64,000 nucleotides of DNA from Fidelibacterota bacterium (GTDB lineage: Bacteria; Fidelibacterota; UBA8477; JABMPR01), in contig JAERTJ010000170.1 in NCBI GenBank assembly GCA_016844945.1, positions 1-64,000 on the forward strand, given 5' to 3'. The notes under the pieces are model-generated. The model saw only the letters and a program-made list of their open reading frames with translations. It searched no databases and had not been told where the DNA came from. Numbering within the stretch: position 1 is the first letter of the stretch; the number at the start of each line of letters is the position of its first letter. The position numbers were made by a program, and so were the translations under genes. Below, piece by piece: positions 35,671-45,444 of this stretch.

Positions 35671-37500
35671 TTAGCTTTGTTCTCCGGTAGCGAACTGGAG
35701 TCGGTACAATTTTTCATAAAGTCCGCCCGCTTTGCTCAAGGTCTCATGTTTTCCCTGTTCTACAATCTCTCCCCCATCCATCACAAGAATCTTATCCGCA
35801 CTGAGTATGGTTGATAAGCGATGAGCGATCACGATTACAGTGCGACCTTGCATCAGGGTTTCGATGGCTGATTGGACGGCTTGTTCTGACTCAGTATCCA
35901 ATGCAGAAGTAGCCTCATCCAGAATGAGAATAGCGGGATCCTTCAAAAGTGCTCGGGCAATGGCTATACGTTGCTTCTGACCCCCTGAGAGACGAGCTCC
36001 ATGCTCACCTAACATGGTTTCATACCCAGCTTCCAGCTTACCTATAAAATCATGGGCATTAGCACGTTTAGCTGCGACCTCTACATCAGCAGAGTTGCTT
36101 TCCAGACCGTAAGCTATATTGTTGTAAACGGTATCATTAAAAAGAATGGTTTCCTGAGAGACAATACCAATCTGTTTACGAATACTGGCGCGCGTCAACC
36201 TTCTAATATCTGTGCCATCAATACTTATGCTTCCAGCGTTGATATCATGAAAGCGTGGGATTAGATCAACAACAGTGGTTTTTCCTGCACCACTGGGTCC
36301 CACCAGTGCAACTACCTCACCCTTTTGGATTATTGTATCCAGGCTCTTAATTGCCTGCATCTCAGAATTGTCATATACAAAAGTGACGCCTTCGAAACGG
36401 ATCTCCTTGCTAAAGGGTGCCAATTCCTGACTCCCACTCTCATCTCGAATGGCGGGTTCAATATCGAAAATATGAAAGACTCTACCACCTGCTGCGACTC
36501 CTGCCTGAATACTGATATTCACACGAGCCAAATTTCTGATTGGTTGATAAAGAGCAAACAGGATAACAATAAATCTTAAAAAATCAGAACTGCTGATGGT
36601 GCCATGCTCAAGTACCTGAACACCTCCAACCCAGAGCAATACCACCGCCATACTCACACCAAGCATTTCAGTGACTGGAAGTGACAGACTTTCTAACCTG
36701 ATCTGTCTGAACATGAGTCGAAATAATTTCTGTGCTTCTCCACCAAATCGTTTGTTTTCATTATTCTCATTTACAAAGGCTTTGATGATACGGATTCCTG
36801 AGATGAGTTCAGAAAACCGAGATGTAATTTCACCGAGTTGACTCTGCACGCGGACAACTTTGCGTCTGATACTTCGACTGATAACACCAATAAATAGTGC
36901 CGTCACAGGGATGATCAGGATTGATATGAGGGTTAATTTCCAGTCGATAATAAATAGAATACTTAGGTAGGTAATAATATAAAGGGGTTCAATGACCAGG
37001 GGATGAAAGGTTGTAGCCAGGGCTTGATTCACTTTGAGAACATCATTCATTGCCAGTGATATAAGATCACCACTTCGTCTAGTCTGAAAAAAACTCAGTG
37101 GCTGTGTCAGGAAGTGCTGGTAGAGCCGTAACCTTAAATCCTGCACCACTTTTGATTGTACATAGCCAGTGAAAAGTTTGTTGCCATAATAGGCTATGGA
37201 TTTGATGAGATAACTGAAGAGAATAACCATGGCCAGGGTCGCCAGTGCATCCACCTGGGAACCAGAGAAAAAATAATCACTGGTGATTTGTTTGAGCCTT
37301 TCATTCAAATCAATAGGTCCCGTCATGGATTCTGCGGGACTTGCCAGTTCTTCACCTGGATTGGTGAAAATCGTGGTGATAAAGGAAGCAGACAGCCATA
37401 GGGTTAATGAATGGAAGATCACATTTATGAATGAAAAAAGAACCCCAGCCGATATTTGCGCCCAATAAGGTTTAATTAATTTGAGTATGCGTAAATACAT
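35671..37500 (-). CDS. MsbA-like ABC exporter (fused permease-ATPase)
   Basis: A 609-residue half-transporter: six transmembrane helices in residues about 10-340, then the ATPase with Walker A (GPSGAGKTTVVDL), signature LSGGQKQRIAIARALL, Walker B (AILILDEATSALD) and the switch histidine in IVIAHRLSTI. An extra Pro/Glu-rich loop of about 30 residues lies between helices 1 and 2. As the last gene of a lipid A/envelope run it most likely flips lipid A or core-LPS, as MsbA does. Confidence 0.9.
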   Translation of the reverse strand: MYLRILKLIKPYWAQISAGVLFSFINVIFHSLTLWLSASFITTIFTNPGEELASPAESMTGPIDLNERLKQITSDYFFSGSQVDALATLAMVILFSYLIKSIAYYGNKLFTGYVQSKVVQDLRLRLYQHFLTQPLSFFQTRRSGDLISLAMNDVLKVNQALATTFHPLVIEPLYIITYLSILFIIDWKLTLISILIIPVTALFIGVISRSIRRKVVRVQSQLGEITSRFSELISGIRIIKAFVNENNENKRFGGEAQKLFRLMFRQIRLESLSLPVTEMLGVSMAVVLLWVGGVQVLEHGTISSSDFLRFIVILFALYQPIRNLARVNISIQAGVAAGGRVFHIFDIEPAIRDESGSQELAPFSKEIRFEGVTFVYDNSEMQAIKSLDTIIQKGEVVALVGPSGAGKTTVVDLIPRFHDINAGSISIDGTDIRRLTRASIRKQIGIVSQETILFNDTVYNNIAYGLESNSADVEVAAKRANAHDFIGKLEAGYETMLGEHGARLSGGQKQRIAIARALLKDPAILILDEATSALDTESEQAVQSAIETLMQGRTVIVIAHRLSTILSADKILVMDGGEIVEQGKHETLSKAGGLYEKLYRLQFATGEQS

Positions 37501-37505
37501 GGCGC

Positions 37506-38138
37506 TTAGTTTAGGAAATCCTTGAGTGCTTGGCGAGAAATTTCACCTTCGCGTAAAATCTTGAAAGGCTGCTGGGAGATATCAATGACTGTACTGCCTT
37601 TTGAGCGTGGAATCGGTCCAACATCCAGCATAAGATCAACCTGATCCTTAAAATATGCGGCGACTTCAGAGCGTGAATTTGCAGGAGTCTGGCCTGCAGG
37701 GTTCACACTTGTTGTGGTGATGGGTCGTCCCAGTATTTCGGGAATTTTTTTTGAAACCTTGTCACCGGGGACGCGAAACCCAATGGTGTCAGCGGCTGAA
37801 CGCAAGGAGGGTGCAAAGCTATAGTCACTCCTGCAAATCACAGTAAGCGCACCTGGTAGAAATGTCTTTATCAGTGTTTGAGCTGTATCGTTGAGCTCCG
37901 TAGCCATATCAAGTAATTGATCCACTGATTCCAGAAGAACTGAAATGGGTGACTGATCACGGTTTTTAACCAGGTTCAGATGATTGACGGCAGATTCAGA
38001 GCTAGCATCCACGCCCAAACCATACAAAGTATCTGTTGGATAAACGATGATCCGTCCTTTATCCAGAAGAGTATGTATAAGCTTTGCCTGTTCACCCTGA
38101 ATGGGTTGAGATTGATCTTGAAGATCTAAAATTTTCAT
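37506..38138 (-). CDS. L-threonylcarbamoyladenylate synthase (Sua5/YrdC/YciO)
   Basis: A 210-residue YrdC-fold protein: KGRIIVYPTDTLYGLGVDAS, LVKNRDQSPISVLL, LPGALTVICRSD, TIGFRVPGD and TTTSVNPAGQTPANS. It makes the threonylcarbamoyl-AMP used for the t6A modification of tRNA. A longer reading to 38183 is open, but the ATG at 38138 overlaps the acyltransferase stop in an ATGA junction and matches the usual family start. The short form lacks the C-terminal Sua5 domain. Confidence 0.9.
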   Translation of the reverse strand: MKILDLQDQSQPIQGEQAKLIHTLLDKGRIIVYPTDTLYGLGVDASSESAVNHLNLVKNRDQSPISVLLESVDQLLDMATELNDTAQTLIKTFLPGALTVICRSDYSFAPSLRSAADTIGFRVPGDKVSKKIPEILGRPITTTSVNPAGQTPANSRSEVAAYFKDQVDLMLDVGPIPRSKGSTVIDISQQPFKILREGEISRQALKDFLN

Positions 38139-39079
38139 GTGCGTTTCGAAGTTTTGGCTTCTTCGCGTTCCAAATCTCTCCAACGGCGATGGAACCAGAA
38201 GTATTGTTCAGGATATTTTCTTACTTCAGTTTCTAATTTGCTGGTCAACTCCTGGGTGAGATCCTTTATCCAATCCTCATTCATAGTTTCTGGGATGGTA
38301 TAGGGTACTTCTTCAATGTGTATTCTGTATCGTCCGCGATGCTGTGTACAGGCGAGAAAAACCAATATGGGTTTGACCCGGTAAGTAAGGATTGCAGCCC
38401 CCTTGGGTGTGGATGAAGGGATACCCATAAAATCAACCTGAACACCATTCTTACCTTTGTACTGGTCGCCCACGACTGCCAATCCATTGAAACGTTTAAG
38501 GGCATCCTCGAATGCGGGCATTCCAGACCAGGAGTTAATGAGCTTTAGCTGATGATACTCCCGAATCCAGGTAAGCATCCAATTGACCATTGGATTACTC
38601 TGAATACGATATATGGATGCAGCGCCATCGCCCATGCCACCAACATAGCGACCTGCCATTTCCCATGATCCGAAGTGTCCAGTGAAGTAGAGGATGGGTT
38701 CCTTACGATCCATGGCAGAGAGAACATACTCCTCCAGACCAGGGGCATCGACTATGGATATCGCTTTTCTTTGTGTAATCATCCACAATTTTAGCGTTGA
38801 GATAAATCCTTCACCCCAATGCATATAACAACCTTTAACCAGGGCTTCAACTTCAGGGGATCCTAGTTCGGGGAAAGCACGTCTAATATTGCTCTCTACC
38901 GTAGACTTCCGTTTAGTCAAAGCATGATATGCCAACCAGCCTAAACCACGCCCAAAACGCCATGAGAGGGCCCAGGGGAGTATAAATAATATGATATTGA
39001 AGATCAGGAGTAGTAGAAATTCAAATGAATACCTTATCCATACCACTGGTTTCACAGGTTTATGATTGGGTGCTGCCAT
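38135..39079 (-). CDS. LpxL/HtrB-like lipid A acyltransferase
   Basis: A 314-residue inner-membrane acyltransferase: hydrophobic helix about 20-40, then the H-x4-E catalytic motif at H135 and E140 (TGHFGSWEMAG) and VGDQYKGKNGVQVDFMG further on. Such enzymes add a secondary acyl chain to lipid A from acyl-ACP. Its place next to rseP, dxr and the lpx genes supports this. It is translationally coupled to the Sua5 gene. Confidence 0.9.
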   Translation of the reverse strand: MAAPNHKPVKPVVWIRYSFEFLLLLIFNIILFILPWALSWRFGRGLGWLAYHALTKRKSTVESNIRRAFPELGSPEVEALVKGCYMHWGEGFISTLKLWMITQRKAISIVDAPGLEEYVLSAMDRKEPILYFTGHFGSWEMAGRYVGGMGDGAASIYRIQSNPMVNWMLTWIREYHQLKLINSWSGMPAFEDALKRFNGLAVVGDQYKGKNGVQVDFMGIPSSTPKGAAILTYRVKPILVFLACTQHRGRYRIHIEEVPYTIPETMNEDWIKDLTQELTSKLETEVRKYPEQYFWFHRRWRDLEREEAKTSKRT

Positions 39080-39093
39080 CGAGGGTTAGTCTT

Positions 39094-40293
39094 CTACAGC
39101 CTGGAAATGTCCTGAATGGTGATAAATAACACCAGCCCCAACAGAAAGAACATCCCGACCTGCTGAATAATCAGTTTGACGTTCAGCGGTAAAGGTCTAC
39201 GGATAATTCCCTCAATACTAATAATGAGGAAATGTCCACCATCAAGACCGGGGATTGGAAGAATATTTATAAACGCCAGGTTTACACTGATGATGGCCAT
39301 AAAATAGAATACATCCAACCAGCCGCGTCGAGCCATATCACCAGCCATTTTAGCGATCATAATTGGACCGCCAACTTGATCCATGGAAGTTTGACCTGTG
39401 ACCATTGACCAGAAACTCCGTGCCATGAGGGTCCCAAAAACATAGGTACTGCGTGCACCATATTTTACAGATTCAACGACTCCCACATCTCGGTGCGTTA
39501 CGACTCTGCCGATACCAATCATACCTATATCAAGGTTACCTTCCGCAGTTGGAACAGTTTCCTTCACAACAGCCATGGAGTCACTATACCGAATCCCGTT
39601 ACGAACCCAATCTACTGTAATAGTTTCTCCAGGTAGATTCTGGACAATTTCCGTCAGCTCTTCCCATTCTGTCACATGCTGTCCATTGATGGACACAATT
39701 TGATCATTTTCCTGGATTCCAGCGGCTTCAGCAGGAAAGACTTCGCGTTCCTCTGTGCTCACGAGCGAACCTACAAAAGTTCCCTCAACGGGTTCATCCA
39801 TTCCTGCAGAAAAAACGATGGCGCTAAAAATGATGAAGGCTAGGATGGTATTCATAATCACACCACCAGAAATGGTCAATAATTGCTGCCAGCGCTTTTT
39901 GCTGCCAAACTCCCAGGGTTTACCCTTAATATCCCCATCCATGGATTCATCAATCATTCCGGACATCTTGACATAACCACCAAAAGGAGTCCAACTCAGG
40001 GCGTATTCAGTATCACTAGCCATGGGTTTTTTACGTGGAATACGAAATTCAACAGCCTCGGCGTTTGCCATGCGCTGAACAAACCAGGGGACAAATAACT
40101 TTATCCAGAGACCATCCACTTTGTTTTGTATACTGAGAAATCGAGGTGGCATCCCGATGGAAAAACGTTCGACCCGAATACCTACCATCCGGGCAACTAG
40201 AAAATGCCCGAGTTCATGAATTAAGATTAGAATGCCCAGCGTGAAAATAGCTGCAGCAATTGTCACTAGTGTATCAATTGAGAAGAAACCCAT
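39094..40293 (-). CDS. rseP: Site-2 intramembrane metalloprotease RseP
   Basis: A 399-residue M50-type protease. The zinc motif H26-E-x-x-H30 (HELGHFLVAR) lies in the first helix and the third ligand in NILPIPGLDGGHFL near the C-terminus. One PDZ domain is visible around residues 170-260 (EAAGIQENDQIVSINGQHV), whereas E. coli RseP has two. It cleaves anti-sigma factors or leftover signal peptides in the membrane. It follows dxr by 9 bp, as in many Gram-negative envelope clusters. Confidence 0.94.
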   Translation of the reverse strand: MGFFSIDTLVTIAAAIFTLGILILIHELGHFLVARMVGIRVERFSIGMPPRFLSIQNKVDGLWIKLFVPWFVQRMANAEAVEFRIPRKKPMASDTEYALSWTPFGGYVKMSGMIDESMDGDIKGKPWEFGSKKRWQQLLTISGGVIMNTILAFIIFSAIVFSAGMDEPVEGTFVGSLVSTEEREVFPAEAAGIQENDQIVSINGQHVTEWEELTEIVQNLPGETITVDWVRNGIRYSDSMAVVKETVPTAEGNLDIGMIGIGRVVTHRDVGVVESVKYGARSTYVFGTLMARSFWSMVTGQTSMDQVGGPIMIAKMAGDMARRGWLDVFYFMAIISVNLAFINILPIPGLDGGHFLIISIEGIIRRPLPLNVKLIIQQVGMFFLLGLVLFITIQDISRL

Positions 40294-40302
40294 TTAGCTT
40301 CT

Positions 40303-41451
40303 TTAACTCCTTTTTATAAAAGCCTGTGTCCACTTTTCCAGAGCTAAGATATCATCCAGGTCTGGGTGTTCAAGGTATTCGTGGGCATCGATTGCTTTAG
40401 TTATCATTTCCGGGATTGCTGTAAATGGAATGTCTCCAGCCAAAAAGCGATAAACGGCTTCTTCGTTGGCAACATTCAATACAACCGGCATGCTTCCCCC
40501 CTGTTCCAGTGCATCAAAAGCCAATTGGATGCATCTGAATTTGTGGAGATCTGCCGCTTCAAATGTAAGTGTCCCGATTTTAGTTAGATCCAGTTGCTCC
40601 CAATCCTGCTTTAAATGTCTTGGATAGCTCAGGGCGTACTGGATGGGAATTTTCATGTCTGGAACACCAAGCTGAGCCTTCACTGATCCATCGATCAACT
40701 CCACCATGGAATGAATAATGCTCTGTGGGTGAACCACAATATCAATTTTTTCTGCAGGCAAATTAAACAACCAGCGGGCCTCAATTACTTCAAGACCTTT
40801 ATTCATCATGGTTGCTGAATCAATGGTAATTTTACGCCCCATTGCCCAATTCGGATGTTTTAGTGCTTGAGCCACAGTGATGTCCTTGAAAGACTCAAGG
40901 GGCAGAGTCCTGAATGGCCCCCCTGATCCAGTGACGATGAGACGTTTAATATCGTCGGGATTTTCACCAACTAGACACTGCCATATCGCACTATGTTCAC
41001 TATCTACAGGATATAGTTTCACATCGTGTTTTTTAAGTAGTCTGTTGATATAATCGCCTGCCATGACAAGACTTTCCTTGTTGGAGAGGGCGATATCCAC
41101 ACTTGCTTCAATGCTACGAATTGTGGGCTCCATCCCGGCACTTCCAACCAGTCCATTTAGCATGGTATCGACGTCATCCCGACCAGCCAAATCAAGCAAC
41201 CCTTCTCTCCCCTGTAAAACCTCAGTACCAGGTAGGGCGGATTTTACTTTGTCGAATTGCCTGGCATCACCAATAGATACTGCCTGTGGTTTGAACTCCA
41301 GTGCTTGCTCAATCAGCAGATCTGCCTGTGAGTGTGCCGACATATAGCGAACTTTATACAGGTCAGGGTAGCTACGAACAACATTAATAGCATTCACTCC
41401 AATACTGCCCGTGGAACCAAGAATAGAAATATTTTTACTTGAAGTAATCAT
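40303..41451 (-). CDS. dxr: 1-deoxy-D-xylulose 5-phosphate reductoisomerase
   Basis: A 382-residue enzyme that makes 2-C-methyl-D-erythritol 4-phosphate in the non-mevalonate isoprenoid pathway. It begins NISILGSTGSIGVNAI (NADPH site); ALSNKESLVMAG and PVDSEHSAIWQCL hold metal and substrate ligands, and ATMMNKGLEVIEARWLF follows. Isoprenoid production connects it to uppS in the same run. Confidence 0.97.
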   Translation of the reverse strand: MITSSKNISILGSTGSIGVNAINVVRSYPDLYKVRYMSAHSQADLLIEQALEFKPQAVSIGDARQFDKVKSALPGTEVLQGREGLLDLAGRDDVDTMLNGLVGSAGMEPTIRSIEASVDIALSNKESLVMAGDYINRLLKKHDVKLYPVDSEHSAIWQCLVGENPDDIKRLIVTGSGGPFRTLPLESFKDITVAQALKHPNWAMGRKITIDSATMMNKGLEVIEARWLFNLPAEKIDIVVHPQSIIHSMVELIDGSVKAQLGVPDMKIPIQYALSYPRHLKQDWEQLDLTKIGTLTFEAADLHKFRCIQLAFDALEQGGSMPVVLNVANEEAVYRFLAGDIPFTAIPEMITKAIDAHEYLEHPDLDDILALEKWTQAFIKRS

Positions 41452-41454
41452 CTT

Positions 41455-42141
41455 TTATCGGGGTCCCATAAATAATTCAACGCTAATTGAAACACCAACT
41501 CCTGCAGAATTTGTTGTGAAACTCGTAGAGGTTCTAAACTGTTTTGTAAAATTATAGCTCACAAAAGGCACTGCTGTATAAATAGTTCTATCGAAACTTG
41601 AGAAGCCGATTCCCTTGTCCACCAATACTCGGTGCATATCTATGATCGCTATCAACCCCAGATTCACCTTTGAGAAGGAATGGCCATAAAGTCCATGGAC
41701 GCTCACATCTCTTTGGGCATAGCCTAAAGCATGAATTTCATTCCACGAAACACCAATCGCCTGCCTTTTATCAGGATTGTCAGCTTGAAACTCAACCTGA
41801 AGTCCTACACCTACACCAAAGTTTGGATAAGCTCCCGGCCATTGTGAAAGCTGAGCCCACAGACTATAGCCTGGATTAGGATATACGCTCATTCTGGCAG
41901 AAGGAACAACCTGGGTTTGGCCAGAATTTGATTTGAACAGAGAACTTGAGGTTTGTACACCTATGTAGTGACCCGCCTCTGTCAAATTGGGTAGATTGCT
42001 AATCAATGAAGCCCTTGCGATATCGTTTTTAAAATCACTAAAAGTATCCCAGGCAGGGAATTCATGTTCAGACCTGGAAGGTATCACAGCAAACATTAAT
42101 ATGATGATAAAAACTAAGGACTTGGGTGAAAAAAATGGCAT
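41455..42141 (-). CDS. Secreted beta-rich protein in the lipid A cluster, unknown
   Basis: A 228-residue exported protein (signal peptide about 1-24). The mature part alternates short strands with aromatic residues (YSLWAQLSQWP, VGVGLQVEFQ, VSVHGLYGHSF) and ends in SISVELFMGPR, consistent with a small outer-membrane beta-barrel. It sits 3 bp before dxr and 42 bp after lpxA, so it is co-transcribed with envelope genes. I recognise no family. A role in outer-membrane assembly is only suggested by position. Confidence 0.65.
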   Translation of the reverse strand: MPFFSPKSLVFIIILMFAVIPSRSEHEFPAWDTFSDFKNDIARASLISNLPNLTEAGHYIGVQTSSSLFKSNSGQTQVVPSARMSVYPNPGYSLWAQLSQWPGAYPNFGVGVGLQVEFQADNPDKRQAIGVSWNEIHALGYAQRDVSVHGLYGHSFSKVNLGLIAIIDMHRVLVDKGIGFSSFDRTIYTAVPFVSYNFTKQFRTSTSFTTNSAGVGVSISVELFMGPR

Positions 42142-42183
42142 GGGTGGAGTATTACATAAAATGAAGGGGATCCTTCAAATCCA

Positions 42184-42966
42184 CTATCCTCGAATAATTC
42201 CTCGTGAACTCTCTTCAATAAAATCCAGAATGTCTTGCACCTCTGGGGTGATATCGACATTCTCATTGATATCACGAACAGCATGGGAAACATTCATATG
42301 ACTTCTGTATATCCGGGTGTAGGCTTGCTTGATTTGATTGATGGTCTCACTGGGAAACCCACGACGATGCAGACCAACTGAGTTCAAGCCATTGTAAGTC
42401 AATGGTATACTGGAAGCCCTAATATATGGTGGAACATCTTTGGTAATGCGAAATCCTCCTGCGATAAAAGCATGCTTGCCAATTTTCACAAACTGGTGGA
42501 TGGGTACTGCACCACCAATAATGACAAAATCCCCAACTTCAACATGCCCACCCATATTACATGAATTAGCAATAATCACATTGTCACCAATATCACAATC
42601 ATGGCCGATGTGGCAGTAAGCCATAATCAACACATTGTTGCCAATGGTGGTTTTCCAGCGATCCGTCGTCCCGCGATGTATAGTACAATATTCACGAATC
42701 ACAACATTATCACCGAGAATCGTCTCTGTACTTTCATCGGCATATTTAAGATCCTGAGGGATTTCCCCGACAACAGCCCCATTAAAGAGTCTACAATTTT
42801 TACCCAGGGTTGTGCGAGCGCCAACTAAAGCATGGGCTTTAATGATACATCCATCCCCAATGGTGACGTTTTCCTCGATGATGGCATAGGGTCCAATGCT
42901 AACATCTTTACCTATTTTTACATTATCGGGACTTATAATAGCGGTTGGATGTATCCGTGTTTTCAT
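42184..42966 (-). CDS. lpxA: UDP-N-acetylglucosamine O-acyltransferase (LpxA)
   Basis: A 260-residue left-handed beta-helix acyltransferase with many hexapeptide repeats (VKIGKDVSIGPYAIIEENVTIG). The catalytic histidine is probably the one in MAYCHIGHDCDIG. The C-terminal part (YNGLNSVGLHRRGFPSETINQIKQAY) is specific to LpxA and separates it from LpxD. It performs the first step of lipid A synthesis and follows lpxC-fabZ by 3 bp. Confidence 0.96.
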   Translation of the reverse strand: MKTRIHPTAIISPDNVKIGKDVSIGPYAIIEENVTIGDGCIIKAHALVGARTTLGKNCRLFNGAVVGEIPQDLKYADESTETILGDNVVIREYCTIHRGTTDRWKTTIGNNVLIMAYCHIGHDCDIGDNVIIANSCNMGGHVEVGDFVIIGGAVPIHQFVKIGKHAFIAGGFRITKDVPPYIRASSIPLTYNGLNSVGLHRRGFPSETINQIKQAYTRIYRSHMNVSHAVRDINENVDITPEVQDILDFIEESSRGIIRG

Positions 42967-42969
42967 AGT

Positions 42970-44376
42970 TTACCTATCAACGATGGAGGCCATAAGGTCT
43001 GCTTCAACAACTAACTTTCCGTCTACAAATCCCATTCCCCGTAGTTTGGCGGATCGTAATCGAAATTTGACCAATTCAAGTTCAAATATAATTTGATCAC
43101 CGGGTTCGATGAGTTTTCTAAACTTCACATTATCAATAGCAGAGAAAAAGACCAACTTATTTTCTGGGTCTTCACCGGCATTCAGGAGCAGTGCTCCCCC
43201 TGCCTGAGCCATCGCCTCAAGTGTAAGGACACCAGGCATCACAGGTTTTCCAGGGAAATGCCCCTGGAAAAATGGTTCATTCATGGTCACATTTTTCAAT
43301 GCTGTGATTTTCTCGCCAGGTGTAAAGTCAATAATTCTGTCAATCAACAGGAAGGGATAGCGGTGTGGCAGAATCCGCATAATGGCTTCTGTATCAAATA
43401 CAATCTGTCGCTCACGGGGTCTCCGTTGAAAACGTTTGGCAAGAATCTGTTTTTCATATTCTTTTTTGAGCAAACGTACCAGTTCAACATTACTTGCATG
43501 ACCACTTCTAGCAGCTGTAATGTGTCCCTGAATAGGCATTCCCAGCAAGGCCAAGTCACCAATCAGATCCAAAATTTTGTGCCGGACAGGCTCAGTTTTT
43601 GAGCGTAATTTCTTCCCGTTTAGAATTCCGTTTTCACTCTGTATGAGTGTTTCATCTATATTGAATAATTTTTTGAGACGATCCAGCTCGGATTCTTCGA
43701 TTTTTCTATCAATCATCACGAGGGCAGTATCAGCAGACCCACCTTTAATCAATCCCTGGGCCTTTAACTCTTCAACTTCGTGTAAAAAACAGAAAGTTCG
43801 AGCTGGCGCAATTTGTTCAACAAAGTCCTGTTCCAGTGAATAAAAAGACATGTACTGCGTACCCAGTGATTGCAGCTTATAGTCAATCAGGAAGGTGACA
43901 CGAAATTGGTTGGAAGGAAGCGCATGAATATCTACGCCCTTATCAGGATCAGAGTAGGTGATGGTTTTATCCAGAACCAGATATTCCCTGGCGGCGTCTT
44001 GTTCTTCAAACCCAGCATCAAGCAGGATGTCCACAAACGGAATGGCACTACCATCCATTACGGGTGGTTCTTTGTTATCCAGTTCGATTAGAATGTTATC
44101 AATTTCAAGACCGCTGATGGCAGCCAAGACATGCTCAGTCGTGTGAATCCGGGACCCATTGTGTTCTAGTGTAGTTCCTCTGGAGATATCTACCACATGG
44201 TCAATATCAGCAGGAATGGGTTTAGCATTGGGTACATCTGTTCTTAAAAATCTGATTCCAGTATTCTGAGCTGCAGGTTTAAAGGTCATGCGAGTCTGGA
44301 CACCAGTATGTAAACCTATGCCGGCAATGGAAACTGCTTTCTTAATACTTCTCTGGTTTTCTCGTCTATCCTGCAT
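42970..44376 (-). CDS. Bifunctional LpxC-FabZ fusion
   Basis: A 468-residue fusion. Residues about 8-305 are the zinc deacetylase LpxC: ISGIGLHTG-like start (VSIAGIGLHTGVQTRMTF), zinc ligands in HTTEHVLAA and in PVRHKILDLIGD, and the catalytic histidine in GHITAARSGHASN. Residues about 320-465 are the dehydratase FabZ: ILPHRYPFLLIDRI and QGHFPGKPVMPGVLTLEAM. This fusion is known from Bacteroidota and related phyla and couples the committed lipid A step to 3-hydroxyacyl-ACP use. Confidence 0.96.
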   Translation of the reverse strand: MQDRRENQRSIKKAVSIAGIGLHTGVQTRMTFKPAAQNTGIRFLRTDVPNAKPIPADIDHVVDISRGTTLEHNGSRIHTTEHVLAAISGLEIDNILIELDNKEPPVMDGSAIPFVDILLDAGFEEQDAAREYLVLDKTITYSDPDKGVDIHALPSNQFRVTFLIDYKLQSLGTQYMSFYSLEQDFVEQIAPARTFCFLHEVEELKAQGLIKGGSADTALVMIDRKIEESELDRLKKLFNIDETLIQSENGILNGKKLRSKTEPVRHKILDLIGDLALLGMPIQGHITAARSGHASNVELVRLLKKEYEKQILAKRFQRRPRERQIVFDTEAIMRILPHRYPFLLIDRIIDFTPGEKITALKNVTMNEPFFQGHFPGKPVMPGVLTLEAMAQAGGALLLNAGEDPENKLVFFSAIDNVKFRKLIEPGDQIIFELELVKFRLRSAKLRGMGFVDGKLVVEADLMASIVDR

Positions 44377-44412
44377 CTATTTCAATTCCTTCATTCTGCA
44401 CACAGCGTCCAC

Positions 44413-45429
44413 TTAGACTTTATTCACTTGTTTTTCAAGTGTTTTAACCATTTTATATAATTCAGGCAACTTTTTAATAATGGCTTCAATTTTAAGCTCA
44501 TCGCGATGAGATCGTGCCGGAAATCCACTCACCATAACCCCATCTGGAATATCTGTTGTTACGCCCCCCCGAGTCGCGATGGATACATCACTACCAACCT
44601 TTAAATGGCCAATAATACCACTCTGTCCACCCATCCTAACTCTATCACCAAGCTCAGTACTCCCAGCAATCCCCGTCTGAGCAGTGAGAAAACAATTTTT
44701 TCCAATACGCACATTATGGGCGATGTGAATTTGATTGTCCAGTTTTGAGCCCTCCCCAATTACCGTGGGTCCAATCGATCCACGATCAATTGCACAATTG
44801 GCTCCGATCTCCACATAATTATTTAGAATCACATTGCCAGTCTGAGGAATCTTCTCAATTTTCCCATCTTCAACCGCAAAGCCAAACCCATCACTGCCAA
44901 TAACCGAGCTGCTATGAATGATGCATTGCTTTCCTAGAATGCTACTTTCGTAAAGCACAACATTGGGAAACAAGTGACAGTCATCACCAATATGGCAATC
45001 TCTCTGAATCACCACATTTCCCTCAATAATGAGATTTTCACCCAGTGTGACACCTTCAGCTATGATAACTCCTGCGCTTATTTCTACAGACTCGGGGATA
45101 ATCACAGAAGGATGGATCGTGGCGGACTCATGCACACCCGGAATTCTAACACGGGGTTTGTAATTCAAAAGTTCAAGTGCCTTCATCATTGCTCTTTTTG
45201 GGTTAGAGCATCGCAAGAGGTTTGGAAATTCTATTTCCATATCCTCGGGGACGATGAGTGCGGCTGCATGAGTCGTCTCAACGTACTTCATGTATTTTGG
45301 GTTAGACAAGAAGGAGACTTCTCCAGGTGCAGCAACTTGAATCTCATTCAATTTTGAGATCGCTACACTCTCATCTCCCTCTAACCTGGCACCGAGAGTT
45401 AGTGCCAGTTCACCTAGTTTTAAAGTCAA
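44413..45429 (-). CDS. lpxD: UDP-3-O-(3-hydroxyacyl)glucosamine N-acyltransferase (LpxD)
   Basis: A 338-residue enzyme with an N-terminal uridine-binding domain (about 1-100; AAPGEVSFLSNPKYMKYVETT), a hexapeptide beta-helix and the catalytic histidine in LDNQIHIAHNVRIG. It adds the N-linked acyl chain to lipid A after LpxC. It lies between the skp-like gene and lpxC-fabZ in the same transcription unit. Confidence 0.96.
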   Translation of the reverse strand: MTLKLGELALTLGARLEGDESVAISKLNEIQVAAPGEVSFLSNPKYMKYVETTHAAALIVPEDMEIEFPNLLRCSNPKRAMMKALELLNYKPRVRIPGVHESATIHPSVIIPESVEISAGVIIAEGVTLGENLIIEGNVVIQRDCHIGDDCHLFPNVVLYESSILGKQCIIHSSSVIGSDGFGFAVEDGKIEKIPQTGNVILNNYVEIGANCAIDRGSIGPTVIGEGSKLDNQIHIAHNVRIGKNCFLTAQTGIAGSTELGDRVRMGGQSGIIGHLKVGSDVSIATRGGVTTDIPDGVMVSGFPARSHRDELKIEAIIKKLPELYKMVKTLEKQVNKV

Positions 45430-45444
45430 TGAAATGACTAGCCC

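Noticed and set aside
43093-43602. A 169-codon plus-strand frame
   Set aside because: It is antisense to the lpxC-fabZ fusion, whose catalytic motifs are intact.
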